A stretch of 64,000 nt of DNA, from the NCBI RefSeq assembly GCF_000737695.1, contig NZ_JPRM01000009.1:38977-102976 (forward strand). Reading direction: 5' to 3'. The stretch comes from Flavobacterium hydatis. GTDB taxonomy: Bacteria; Bacteroidota; Bacteroidia; Flavobacteriales; Flavobacteriaceae. This document shows, in pieces, positions 24,968 to 35,300 of this stretch (the stretch's first letter is position 1; each line of letters begins with the position of its first letter). Under the pieces are notes generated by a model. That model worked only from the letters and a program-made list of their open reading frames with translations. It did not search any database and had not been told where the DNA came from. The position numbers and the translations under genes were made by a program.

Positions 24968-27670
24968 ACATGTCAAAAAACAAGCCATATTTTTACAAAA
25001 ATAGTATTTAAACCTTTGCATACAAACTTATTTAATATCGTTTTATTATCATTTTTCCTAACGCTAGGATGCGGTAATCTATATTCTCAAGAAACAAACA
25101 AAAAAAAGAAAGCTGCAAGCGCTAGTAAACAGCCAGATAGCATCAAAACTGCAACTGTCGACACCATAAAGGTAGATAGCATAAAACCAAAAAAAGCTTT
25201 TTTGGATGGCAAAGTAAAATACAAAGCCAAAGATTATGCAAAGATTGATCAAAAGCGTAAGCTTATCACCTTATATAATGAAGCAGAATTATATTATCAG
25301 GATGTTGAACTAAAATCTGGTATCATTGTTTTAGATTACGAAAAAAATGAAGTCTATGCAGGTCGTCTTAAAGATTCTGCAGGTGTTTATACACAATATC
25401 CAAATTTTAAACAAGGAGCAAGTGCCGTAGAACCCGATTCTATACGGTTTAACTTCAAAACTCAAAAAGCTTTAATTTGGAATTCAAGATCTGAACAAGG
25501 AGAGTTTAGAATAAAAGCTAGTATTACAAAAAAAGAAAATGACTCTGTTTATTTCTTAAGAGGAGCTCGATTTACTACTGCAAAAGATGTAGATAATCCC
25601 GAATATTATTTCCAGACGAGTAAAGTTAAATTTATTCCTGGAAAAAAAGTAATTACTGGTTTAACCAATATGGTAATTGCCGATGTACCTACTCCTATCG
25701 CTTTACCATTTGCTTATTTTCCAATGACAAACGAAAAAAGTGTCTCAGGTTTAATTTTACCTAGCTACAATGACTCTAATACCAGAGGATTCTCTTTACA
25801 AAATGGAGGTTATTATTTTGCTTTAAGCGATAATTATGACTTAACAGTTCTGGGGGATTATTATACTAACGGAAGTTACGCCATGCGATTTGAGTCTGCT
25901 TATGCAAAAAGATATAAATATAGAGGTAACATAAATGTACGTTTTGAAAACCTGATATCTAGCGAAAGAGGATATCCTGATTACTCTAAACAGAATATTT
26001 ACAACATTCAATGGTCACACTCTAAAGACACAAAAGCGAGTCCTAACTCGAGTTTCTCTGCATCGGTGAATATGGGTAGTAGTAAATACTTTAAACAATC
26101 TATCAATCAGGCTAACATCGGATCGAGCTTAAACAACACATTAAGTTCATCTGTTTCTTATAGCAAAAACTTTAATACGTTACCACAAATACGTACTTCG
26201 ATAACCGCTACACACTCTCAAAATACACAAACCGAAGTTATTAATATGACTTTACCAACGGTAGAAGCTAGTGTAGACAGGATATATCCTTTTGTAGGTA
26301 AAAACGGTGTTAAAAAAGGTTTTATCAAAAACATTAACTTTCAATACAACTTGAGCGGGAAAAATAGTATCGTTACAACCGATTCTCTATTTTTTAAACC
26401 TCAAATGTTTGATGATGCCAAAATTGGAGCAAAACACAACATCCCTATTAGTACCAACTTTAAAATATTCAAATATTTTAGTGCCAGTACAACCGCAAAT
26501 TACCAAGAAGTATGGCAAACTAAAACCATCCAAAGATATTACGATAGCGACCAAAGTAAAGTGGTGGATAAAGTTGTAAATGGTTTTGACGCTTATAGAA
26601 CGTACTCTTTTAGCTCTAGTCTTGGTACTACTATATATGGTACATTTAATTTTGGAGCCGATAAAAAAATAAAATCAATACGCCACGTAATGCGTCCATC
26701 TGTTTCTTACGGATACACGCCAAGTTTTGATAAATATTACGATACTTATGCAAGTGATGCATCTGGAACTATTATTAAAGAGTATAGCCGTTTTGAAGGA
26801 GGTATTTTTGGTGCTCCAGGTAATTCTAACTCAAACATTGTAGGATTTGATTTAAGCAATACTTTTGAAGCTAAAGTTACAGACAGAGACAGCACAAAAA
26901 CAGAACCTAAAAAAGTAATGTTACTTAATAACTTAAATTTTTCTACGAGTTATAATTTTAATGCTGACGGAATTAACTCATTTGCATGGCAACCTGTTAG
27001 AGTTAGTGGAGGAACACAACTTTTACAAGACAAGATGAATGTCAATTTTGGAGCTACATTAAATCCATATGCGATTGACAACTCTGGTAGACAAATAAAC
27101 AAATTCAACATTGATAACGGCGGAAGTTTATTCCGAATGACCAGCGCTAATATGACGTTGAACTATTCTATCTCGAATAAAAACAAGGATAAAAAGAAAA
27201 AAGACGAAAACAAACAAAGCGAGAGAAATGGTGGTCGTGAAGATGATTTGTTTGGAACAAATACAGACTTAAATGACCAACGTAAAAGTCAGTTTGATGG
27301 ATCTGAAGAAGATGATAATGCAATAACTGAATTCTTTAATGCAAAACTTCCTTGGGATATGACACTTGCCTACTCCCTAACTTATGGAAATAATGCCAGA
27401 GAAAACAAGATTATCGGAAACTCTATAATGATTTCTGCCAATATGGATATTACTCCTAAATGGAAAGGTGGTATCTCTACAGGATATGATTTTGTACAAA
27501 AAGGGGTTACTTTTACTCAACTACGTTTTGAAAGAGATTTATTAAGCTGGAGAATGGATTTTAACTGGACTCCGTTAGGTACTAATTCTAACTGGAACTT
27601 CTTTATAGGAATAAAATCTGGAGTTCTTAGCGACATCAAATGGAACAAAAGAAGTACTATTAACAGATAG
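24965..27670 (+). CDS. lptD: LPS-assembly protein LptD homologue (Bacteroidota type)
   Basis: About 900 residues. After the signal sequence NIVLLSFFLTLGCGNLYSQ comes a Lys/Asp-rich linker, an OstA/LptA-like beta-jellyroll (GKVKYKAKDYAKIDQKRKLITLY, EVYAGRLKDSAG) and then the characteristic LptD segment with PTPIALPFAYFPMTNEKSVSGLILPSY, followed by a ~600-residue beta-barrel region ending DIKWNKRSTINR. LptD forms the outer-membrane LPS insertion channel with LptE. No ATG starts this frame: in-frame TTG codons occur at 24932, 24965 and 25016. The last, after the -7 element at 24960, gives MHTNLFNIVLL and is plausible too. A ridA gene follows by 49 bases on the same strand. Confidence 0.88.
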   Translation: MTCQKTSHIFTKIVFKPLHTNLFNIVLLSFFLTLGCGNLYSQETNKKKKAASASKQPDSIKTATVDTIKVDSIKPKKAFLDGKVKYKAKDYAKIDQKRKLITLYNEAELYYQDVELKSGIIVLDYEKNEVYAGRLKDSAGVYTQYPNFKQGASAVEPDSIRFNFKTQKALIWNSRSEQGEFRIKASITKKENDSVYFLRGARFTTAKDVDNPEYYFQTSKVKFIPGKKVITGLTNMVIADVPTPIALPFAYFPMTNEKSVSGLILPSYNDSNTRGFSLQNGGYYFALSDNYDLTVLGDYYTNGSYAMRFESAYAKRYKYRGNINVRFENLISSERGYPDYSKQNIYNIQWSHSKDTKASPNSSFSASVNMGSSKYFKQSINQANIGSSLNNTLSSSVSYSKNFNTLPQIRTSITATHSQNTQTEVINMTLPTVEASVDRIYPFVGKNGVKKGFIKNINFQYNLSGKNSIVTTDSLFFKPQMFDDAKIGAKHNIPISTNFKIFKYFSASTTANYQEVWQTKTIQRYYDSDQSKVVDKVVNGFDAYRTYSFSSSLGTTIYGTFNFGADKKIKSIRHVMRPSVSYGYTPSFDKYYDTYASDASGTIIKEYSRFEGGIFGAPGNSNSNIVGFDLSNTFEAKVTDRDSTKTEPKKVMLLNNLNFSTSYNFNADGINSFAWQPVRVSGGTQLLQDKMNVNFGATLNPYAIDNSGRQINKFNIDNGGSLFRMTSANMTLNYSISNKNKDKKKKDENKQSERNGGREDDLFGTNTDLNDQRKSQFDGSEEDDNAITEFFNAKLPWDMTLAYSLTYGNNARENKIIGNSIMISANMDITPKWKGGISTGYDFVQKGVTFTQLRFERDLLSWRMDFNWTPLGTNSNWNFFIGIKSGVLSDIKWNKRSTINR

Positions 27671-27719
27671 ATTTATCTTGTTACAGACAAAAACACATTT
27701 AATTTAAATTGAGATAATC

Positions 27720-28100
27720 ATGAAAAAAATCATTTTTACCGAAAATGCACCAGCTCCTATCGGACCATATAACCAAGCTGTTTTAAAAAACGATACACTT
27801 TATGCATCTGGACAAATTGCTATTAATCCTCAAACTGGAGAATTAGTTACTGATAACATTCTTGATGAAACAAAACAAGTAATGGAGAATATAGCTGCTA
27901 TTTTAAAAGCTGCCGATATGACATTTGAACACATAGTAAAAGCAACAATTTTTATTATGGACATGAATAATTTTGCAGCGATAAACGGTGTTTACGGCGC
28001 TTATTTTGACGAGAAAACGGCACCTGCACGCGAAACTGTACAAGTAGCTTGCTTACCTAAAAATGTAAATGTAGAGATTTCTATAATTGCAATACGATAG
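27720..28100 (+). CDS. RidA family enamine/imine deaminase
   Basis: The 126-residue single-domain RidA has the usual length. Conserved features: NAPAPIGPYNQAV near the N terminus, LYASGQIAINPQTGE, and the C-terminal RETVQVACLPKNVNVEISIIA with the conserved Arg and Glu of the active site. RidA proteins hydrolyse reactive 2-aminoacrylate-type enamines produced by PLP enzymes. Its 3' end overlaps the convergent methylglyoxal synthase gene by 20 bases. It may be co-transcribed with lptD. A protein with three copies of this domain is encoded at 62298. Confidence 0.93.
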   Translation: MKKIIFTENAPAPIGPYNQAVLKNDTLYASGQIAINPQTGELVTDNILDETKQVMENIAAILKAADMTFEHIVKATIFIMDMNNFAAINGVYGAYFDEKTAPARETVQVACLPKNVNVEISIIAIR

Positions 28101-28467
28101 CATCAAGTAGTAATTGTGCCGAGGCTACATTTGTAGCCAACGGTACATTATGAACATCACACACCCGCATTAGCATATTAATATCTACTCCATGTGCATG
28201 ACTCGCTAGCGGGTCTTTCAAAAAAAGAACTATCTGAATTTTACCCTCAGCTACTCTTGCAGCAATTTGAGCATCACCTCCCATAGGACCAGGAAGCATT
28301 TTGATTACTTTAAAACCTGATTTCTCAACATTTTTCCCTAATACCCCTGTTGCTATAAGCTTCATTCTTTCTTGTTGCAAAATGATTCTGTTTTTATCTA
28401 AAAACTGAACCATGTCTGCTTTCTTGTTATCATGAGCAATAATCGCAACTACTATGTTCTTTTTCAT
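28081..28467 (-). CDS. mgsA: methylglyoxal synthase, copy 1
   Basis: The 128-residue protein resembles methylglyoxal synthase: VAIIAHDNKKADM (His and Asp near the substrate), LIATGVLGK, LPGPMGGDAQIAARVAEGKI with the catalytic Asp, and KDPLASHAHGVDINMLMRVCDVHNVPLATN. The enzyme converts dihydroxyacetone phosphate to methylglyoxal and phosphate, bypassing lower glycolysis. It ends inside the 3' end of convergent ridA. Copy 2 lies 151 bases upstream on the same strand and is clearly a close paralogue. The gapA and pfkA genes stand upstream of both. Confidence 0.92.
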   Translation of the reverse strand: MKKNIVVAIIAHDNKKADMVQFLDKNRIILQQERMKLIATGVLGKNVEKSGFKVIKMLPGPMGGDAQIAARVAEGKIQIVLFLKDPLASHAHGVDINMLMRVCDVHNVPLATNVASAQLLLDAIVLQL

Positions 28468-28566
28468 GAATTAACACTAAATTTAGTATCAAATTTACAC
28501 AAAAAGACAATACAAAGCATAAATCAATAAATATCAAGTAATTACAAACAAAACAAGTCATAAAAA

Positions 28567-28592
28567 AACCGTCTCAAATAACTGAAACGGTT
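28567..28592 (-). terminator. terminator between the two mgsA copies
   Basis: AACCGTTTCA and TGAGACGGTT (minus strand) pair with one mismatch and are followed by seven T residues. It lies 26 bases past the stop of copy 2, so copy 1 needs its own promoter. Confidence 0.75.
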
Positions 28593-28618
28593 CATATATA
28601 ATTATACTATTTTGATTT

Positions 28619-29002
28619 CTATAATTGCAATGCGATGGCATTTAATAATAATTGTGCCGAAGCTTCATTTGTTGCCAATGGCACATTATGTACATCGCAA
28701 ACTCGGATTAGCATATTAATATCGACTTCATGTGCGTGACTTGCAAGCGGATCCTTAAAAAAGAAAACCATTTGTGTTTTACCCTCAGCTACTCTTGCAG
28801 CAATTTGAGCATCACCTCCCATAGGACCAGATAACATTCTTCTGACTTTAAAACCTGCGTTCACAGCCTTACTTCCTGTAGTTCCGGTAGCGATAAGTTT
28901 AATATTTTCCTGAAGTAAGAGTGCTTTATTTTTATTCAAAAACTGAACCATGTCTGCCTTCTTTCCATCGTGAGCAATAATAGCAATCTCCATACTTTTC
29001 AT
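28619..29002 (-). CDS. mgsA: methylglyoxal synthase, copy 2
   Basis: A 127-residue paralogue of the 28081 gene with the same motifs: IAIIAHDGKKADM, LIATGTTGSK, LSGPMGGDAQIAARVAEGKT and KDPLASHAHEVDINMLIRVCDVHNVPLATN. All catalytic Asp and His positions are kept, so both copies look active. The main differences lie in residues 25-60. Its start is only five bases downstream of the BadF-type kinase stop, so it is probably expressed with that gene, whereas copy 1 is cut off by a terminator. The duplicates may thus be regulated differently. Confidence 0.92.
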   Translation of the reverse strand: MKSMEIAIIAHDGKKADMVQFLNKNKALLLQENIKLIATGTTGSKAVNAGFKVRRMLSGPMGGDAQIAARVAEGKTQMVFFFKDPLASHAHEVDINMLIRVCDVHNVPLATNEASAQLLLNAIALQL

Positions 29003-29007
29003 GTATC

Positions 29008-29859
29008 TTATTTATTAGAAATATGATATGCAATAAGTCCATCAATTGGACGTCTCAAAACATTACCTAATTGCAATTCATATTTATCAAAAGTTTCTTG
29101 TAACTCATCTTTCAAGTAATAAGCGATAGAACCTACAAAGTGAACTGGCACTTCTTTACAATTATCAAATTGTTTGATGTAATTCTTAACAAATGATTTC
29201 ATCCCCTTGAAGATGATTTTTCTACAAAACTCTGAATCTTTATGTTTGATTAAGAACTTTGCAAAAGTAGCCAAATAAGCATTTGGATTTGGCTCTTTAT
29301 ATAATTTGTTTTTAATAAAATCCGGATCCATGTTGTATTCTTTTGCAAATTCAACTGCCAAATCCTGAGGCATTTTATTAAAGTAATATTTTCTAATTAA
29401 TTCTTTTCCAAAAACGTTACCACTACAATCGTCCATTGCGATATAACCTAATGATTGTACTTTTTGGTATAATTGCTTACCATCAAAATAACTACAGTTA
29501 GATCCTGTTCCTAAAATACTAACAATTGCTTTTTCTCCTCTAGGAGTTGTAGCATATACTGCTGCATAAGTATCTTCGTGAACATCTACGATTGCATTAA
29601 CGAAATATTCTTGAAAAATTTGTGATAGAGAGATTTTCATTCTATCTGTTCCACAACCTGCTCCATAAAAGAACAAATGTGTGGCTGTATTTTTATTCTG
29701 TAAAATATCAAAACGATCATTTAATCGGCTTACGATTTCATCTCCATTAAGAATTTCAGGATTTAATCCTAAGGTTTGTGTTGTGAATAATATCTTACCA
29801 TTATCATCAATTGCTATCCAATCTGCTTTAGTAGATCCACTATCAACTATTAATTTCAT
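29008..29859 (-). CDS. BadF/N-acetylglucosamine kinase-type sugar kinase
   Basis: The 283-residue protein has the ASKHA nucleotide-binding fold. MKLIVDSGSTKADWIAIDDNG is the phosphate-1 loop; VSILGTGSNCSYFDGK is the second phosphate motif; HFVGSIAYYLKDEL is the C-terminal adenosine region. Homologues in the BadF/BcrA group with this length phosphorylate N-acetylglucosamine or related amino sugars; substrate here is inference. It lies between the gapA terminator and mgsA copy 2, which follows by five bases. Confidence 0.85.
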   Translation of the reverse strand: MKLIVDSGSTKADWIAIDDNGKILFTTQTLGLNPEILNGDEIVSRLNDRFDILQNKNTATHLFFYGAGCGTDRMKISLSQIFQEYFVNAIVDVHEDTYAAVYATTPRGEKAIVSILGTGSNCSYFDGKQLYQKVQSLGYIAMDDCSGNVFGKELIRKYYFNKMPQDLAVEFAKEYNMDPDFIKNKLYKEPNPNAYLATFAKFLIKHKDSEFCRKIIFKGMKSFVKNYIKQFDNCKEVPVHFVGSIAYYLKDELQETFDKYELQLGNVLRRPIDGLIAYHISNK

Positions 29860-29947
29860 TTTATTTTATTTAGTTTTCGGTTTAGTTTTTCATCATACAA
29901 TATTAAGTGTAATTATTTACATTATTGGAGAGTCAAACAAAATAATA

Positions 29948-29980
29948 AAAATCCCGCTATCTATTCAATAACGGGATTTT
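29948..29980 (-). terminator. terminator after gapA
   Basis: AAAATCCCG-TTAT and its inverse (minus strand) form a stem with one C/A mismatch, followed on that strand by five T residues. It lies 16 bases past the gapA stop. Confidence 0.8.
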
Positions 29981-29995
29981 GAAATGTATATAAAA

Positions 29996-31012
<1,017 letters not shown>

Positions 31013-31092
31013 TTATTTATTTTTTGTTATTCTACTTATTTTCAAAGTCTAATTTCCTCACAATAAACTTCAATTTTTTTTATTCTATATTT

Positions 31093-32079
31093 TTATGTTG
31101 ACATGATCTCAGAAACGCGTAGCAATTCTCTATCTATTTCAGATTTCCCTTTAATTGCTTGTTCTAAAGGCGTTAAAGTCACTTTGTCACTTTGTAAACC
31201 AACCATATAATTTGATTTCCCTTCAAGTAAAGATTCTACAGCTTTTACACCTAATCTACTTGCGAGAACACGATCAAAACACGAAGGCGAACCTCCACGT
31301 TGCATATGCCCCAGAACAGAAACTCTTACATCATATTCTGGTAAATTTGCTTCTACGTAATCTTTTAATTCAAATACGTTTTTACCGATTTTATCTCCTT
31401 CGGCAATAACAACAATACTTGATGATTTTCCTGAAGCTTTACTTTTTTGAAGTGATTCTAACAATCGATCTAATCCTAAATCTTCTTCTGGAATAAGAAT
31501 TTCTTCTGCTCCAGCTCCGATTCCTGCATTAAGAGCAATATGTCCTGCATCTCTACCCATTACCTCTACAAAGAATAAACGGTTATGAGAACTCGCAGTA
31601 TCACGTATTTTATCGATACAATCTACAACAGTATTTAGTGCCGTATCATACCCTAAAGTATGACTCGTACCAAAAATATCATTATCTATAGTTCCTGGGA
31701 TTCCCATTACTGGGAAATTATATTCTGAGTTAAATAATAAGCCTCCGGTAAAACTTCCGTCACCACCTATTACTACCAAAGCATCGATTCCTGCTTTTAC
31801 AAGATTTTCATGTGCTTTTTTTCTTCCTTCTGGAGTTTTAAATTCCAATGAACGAGCCGATTTTAAAATCGTTCCTCCTTTATTTACAATATTATTTACA
31901 CTTCGAGGTCCCATCTCTTTGAAGTCACCTTCAATCATTCCTTGATACCCTCTATAAATTCCGATACATTCGATGTTATGATAAGCACAAGTTCGAACTA
32001 CTGATCGAATGGCTGCATTCATTCCTGGTGAATCTCCTCCTGATGTAAGAACACCAACTTTTTTTATTGTTTTTGGCAT
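31093..32079 (-). CDS. pfkA: ATP-dependent 6-phosphofructokinase
   Basis: The 328-residue protein has GVLTSGGDSPGMNAAIR at the N terminus, VIGGDGSFTGG (Gly in GGDGS indicates an ATP- rather than PPi-dependent enzyme), GIPGTIDNDIFGTSHTLGYDTAL with the catalytic Asp, EVMGRDAGHIA and GHMQRGGSPSCFDR. It phosphorylates fructose-6-phosphate, the committed step of glycolysis. gapA follows 92 bases downstream. Upstream lies a 290-base gap (32080-32369) with no gene and no obvious signal. Confidence 0.97.
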   Translation of the reverse strand: MPKTIKKVGVLTSGGDSPGMNAAIRSVVRTCAYHNIECIGIYRGYQGMIEGDFKEMGPRSVNNIVNKGGTILKSARSLEFKTPEGRKKAHENLVKAGIDALVVIGGDGSFTGGLLFNSEYNFPVMGIPGTIDNDIFGTSHTLGYDTALNTVVDCIDKIRDTASSHNRLFFVEVMGRDAGHIALNAGIGAGAEEILIPEEDLGLDRLLESLQKSKASGKSSSIVVIAEGDKIGKNVFELKDYVEANLPEYDVRVSVLGHMQRGGSPSCFDRVLASRLGVKAVESLLEGKSNYMVGLQSDKVTLTPLEQAIKGKSEIDRELLRVSEIMST

Positions 32080-32369
32080 TATTTAAGTATTAAAGTGTAA
32101 AATTAGCAAACATTCACCACTATTCGGGCTATATTTATAATAAGTTAATAAAATATGTTAAATTCAAACGTTTTCGTTAATAAGTTTTCGTATAGAAAAA
32201 AAAATCAATAAAATAAAAAAAGACATTTATTTTAATTGATAATTTAAAAATAACAATACACGGTTGAAGTGTTACAAAATTTGAATAGAATCAAACTGAA
32301 AGATAAGGAAATTGTAAGGCTAAAAAAAATGATTAACAAAACTAAAACACAATAGTAATATTAAGCGTG

Positions 32370-35300
32370 TTAATCTTCTTCAGGAATTAATCCCTGATCA
32401 TTTGTTTTTACCTTTTCTTTTTCCTTTTTATTGGTCTTTTTTGATTTTGAGAAATCAATATAATCTGGATTTATAGCAGAATCCGGAACATCATTATTCT
32501 GGTTCGAAGTTTTAATGGCACGTTCTAGCTTATGGTTTTTAAAGATTTTGTTTACTAACTCTCTAAAAGTATCAAAATCGACTTCATAAGAAACTCCTAT
32601 ACCTTGTGTATAACCAACTCCCTGACCTATATAATTAATATCGTTTTCTCTGTTAAATAAACGTAAGTTCATACTTCCGTCCTCATTAACTCTATATTGT
32701 ACCTCTACGTCGCCTACAATTGCCGATTCGTTAATCCCTCCTACTGGCACACCAACTTTACCGTTTATAGTAATTCTCTCATTGATTTGAGATGAAATTG
32801 TAGCCGCAAATTGACCATCGGCTTCCTGACCAAGTCGTCTGTCGGCAGAAGTATATGTAAAACCAATATCTATTTTATCACTATCAGAATGAATTATTCC
32901 TCCTAGTAAGTTTGTTGCTGTTTCAAACAAACTACTAGAAAAATCAGACTGACTAACTCCCTCTGGACTCAAGAATCCTCCAGAAGACAGTAAATAAAGC
33001 GCTTGTGTTTGTCGAACATCTTTATCGACTAACTTATACTGAATCTCAGATTTTAATACATTACTTACTGTTGGGAACTCTATATTAAAATCAGGCTCTG
33101 GACTCGTTAAATCTCCTCGAATACCAATAACCACCTCTACAGGTACTTTTTTGCTAAAAGATGAATTCTCTAATAATACGGCTGGATTTGCAGATGTTTT
33201 ATAAACTGCTTCAAGGTTTAACTGTGCTTTCATCGGGTTACCTTCCCAAGAAATCGAACCACCTTTTTTCACAACAAATTTCTTATCGATTAATCCACCA
33301 TACTTAAAGTTATAGGTTCCTTCGTATGCCTGGAAATCTCCCCACATATTAAATTTACCTAGCGTATTAATTTTAAATAATAAAGATCCAAATCCTTTTC
33401 CTTTCATTCCGTGTCCAGAATTTCTATCTAAGATTACCTCGACCTCTGCATCTGGAGTAATATCAAAATCGAACTCTAATTCCAGACCATTATAGTTTCT
33501 TGTTTTTTCGACAATACCATTTGCCAGATTATACTTTTCTTTGGCTGTGATAAAATGAATAAAGTTATTATCACTCATTGTTTGCGCATCATTAATTGGA
33601 ATCTTTACAGAGGTTCCTTTTTCTGATTTTGCATCTACCTTAATAAACAATGCCGATGTTGGCCCTTTGATAGTTGCTCTACCATTAATAAATGCCGTAC
33701 CAAAATAAGCTGCATCCTCACTATCTTTAGTATCTAATGCTAACAGTCTTTTTGAACTGATGTCTAAATCTAGTTTCCAATCGCCAAAATTATTATGTTC
33801 AATAGTACCATTTAAAATTCCTTTAGTACCGTATTTTGTATCTGTAATGGTATTATTTCGTAATAAAAACTTCTCATCAGTTACATCGACAATAGTTTTA
33901 TCACTTAGCTCATAATCTATGTTTAAATAAGGAATTGTCATTCCGGCTTTATCCAAATACAAACGCCCATTAACATCTGGTCTTTTTAAATTACCAATAA
34001 TAGCGGCATTACCCGAAACATATCCTCTAATATTCGACAATACTTCTCCTCCCAAAGAACTAAGTGAGGCTAAGTTAAATGTGTCAAATTTAAGCTGTAA
34101 ATCGAGTATTGTTTCTTTATTTATAACTTCAAAGTTTCCAAATAACTTAAACAACTCTGCCTTATCATTTTCGATAGAGGAGTTTATTGCAAACTTTCTA
34201 AGATTCTCATCTCCTACAATATCAAATTTCAACGCTCCTAAATCGGTCTTATTTACACTTAGTTTATCAATAAGAATAGAAGCTGTTGGCTGAAAAGCAT
34301 TCTTCTTTTGCTTAAAATTAACCTCTCCATTAATATTTCCGTTTAAAACGAGCTTATCATTTGTTGGAGTAATTTTATTAAGATCAACATCTTTAAAACT
34401 TAATTTCAAGTCCTTATAATCGGCATCTTTTATTTGTCCTACCAATTCTATCTTTTGGTTTTCGTGAGATAGTATGATATTATCGATATCAAAATTCTTG
34501 AATTTTTTATCAAAAACAATTTGATTATCTGGCTCGTCATTTTCATTTAAATACCATAAATAGTCTTTAAATTTTAGTTCAGATTTATTGATTCCGACAA
34601 CGTTATTCTTATTTTTATCTATAGTATGATATAAGTTGAAGTTAAAATAATCTTCTCCTTTTGAACCTCCTTTAAACTCAGATCTTACAAACAAGGTATC
34701 TTTCATAGTTACGTTTATCAAACTAAAATCACGTACCTTATAATACTTTGTTTTAATACTATCTAACTCTACATAGGCATTATACAAAGGATTTTTATTA
34801 TCTACAGAAACTCTTATATTATCAAAAATATTTTGTGCAGCTTTAATTTGCGGAGAATTAAACTTAAGCTTAAACTCTTGCTTATCAGCATCAATTTTAC
34901 CTTTTACAACAGTATTAGTTGCGAGTTCTATCTCTGGATAAAAGATTTCGATAATCTTATTATATATGGTAAAATTAAAATGCAAGAACTGTCCTTTACT
35001 CACTTTCAGCGGTTTATAATTGGCATATAAACTACCTACAGAATTTGTAACTAAATTTTCTAATTGATTAAATTTAAATTTACCTACGATTTCACCATCT
35101 ACAACATCGGTAGAACTTATTGTTATTGTACGTATTTTATCGGCATCAAAATTAGAACTAACTTTTACCTGATCAAAAACATAAGTCGATTTTGGATTTT
35201 GATAAACTGCGTCATTAATTTCGATATCTCCCTGAAGGTTTTCGATTGTATTTCCTGATACATGAACTGCTACATCTCCTTTAAAAACAGATATAGAATC

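Noticed and set aside
28081..29002. One mgsA copy as pseudogene
   Set aside because: Both frames are intact with all catalytic motifs, so neither is broken.
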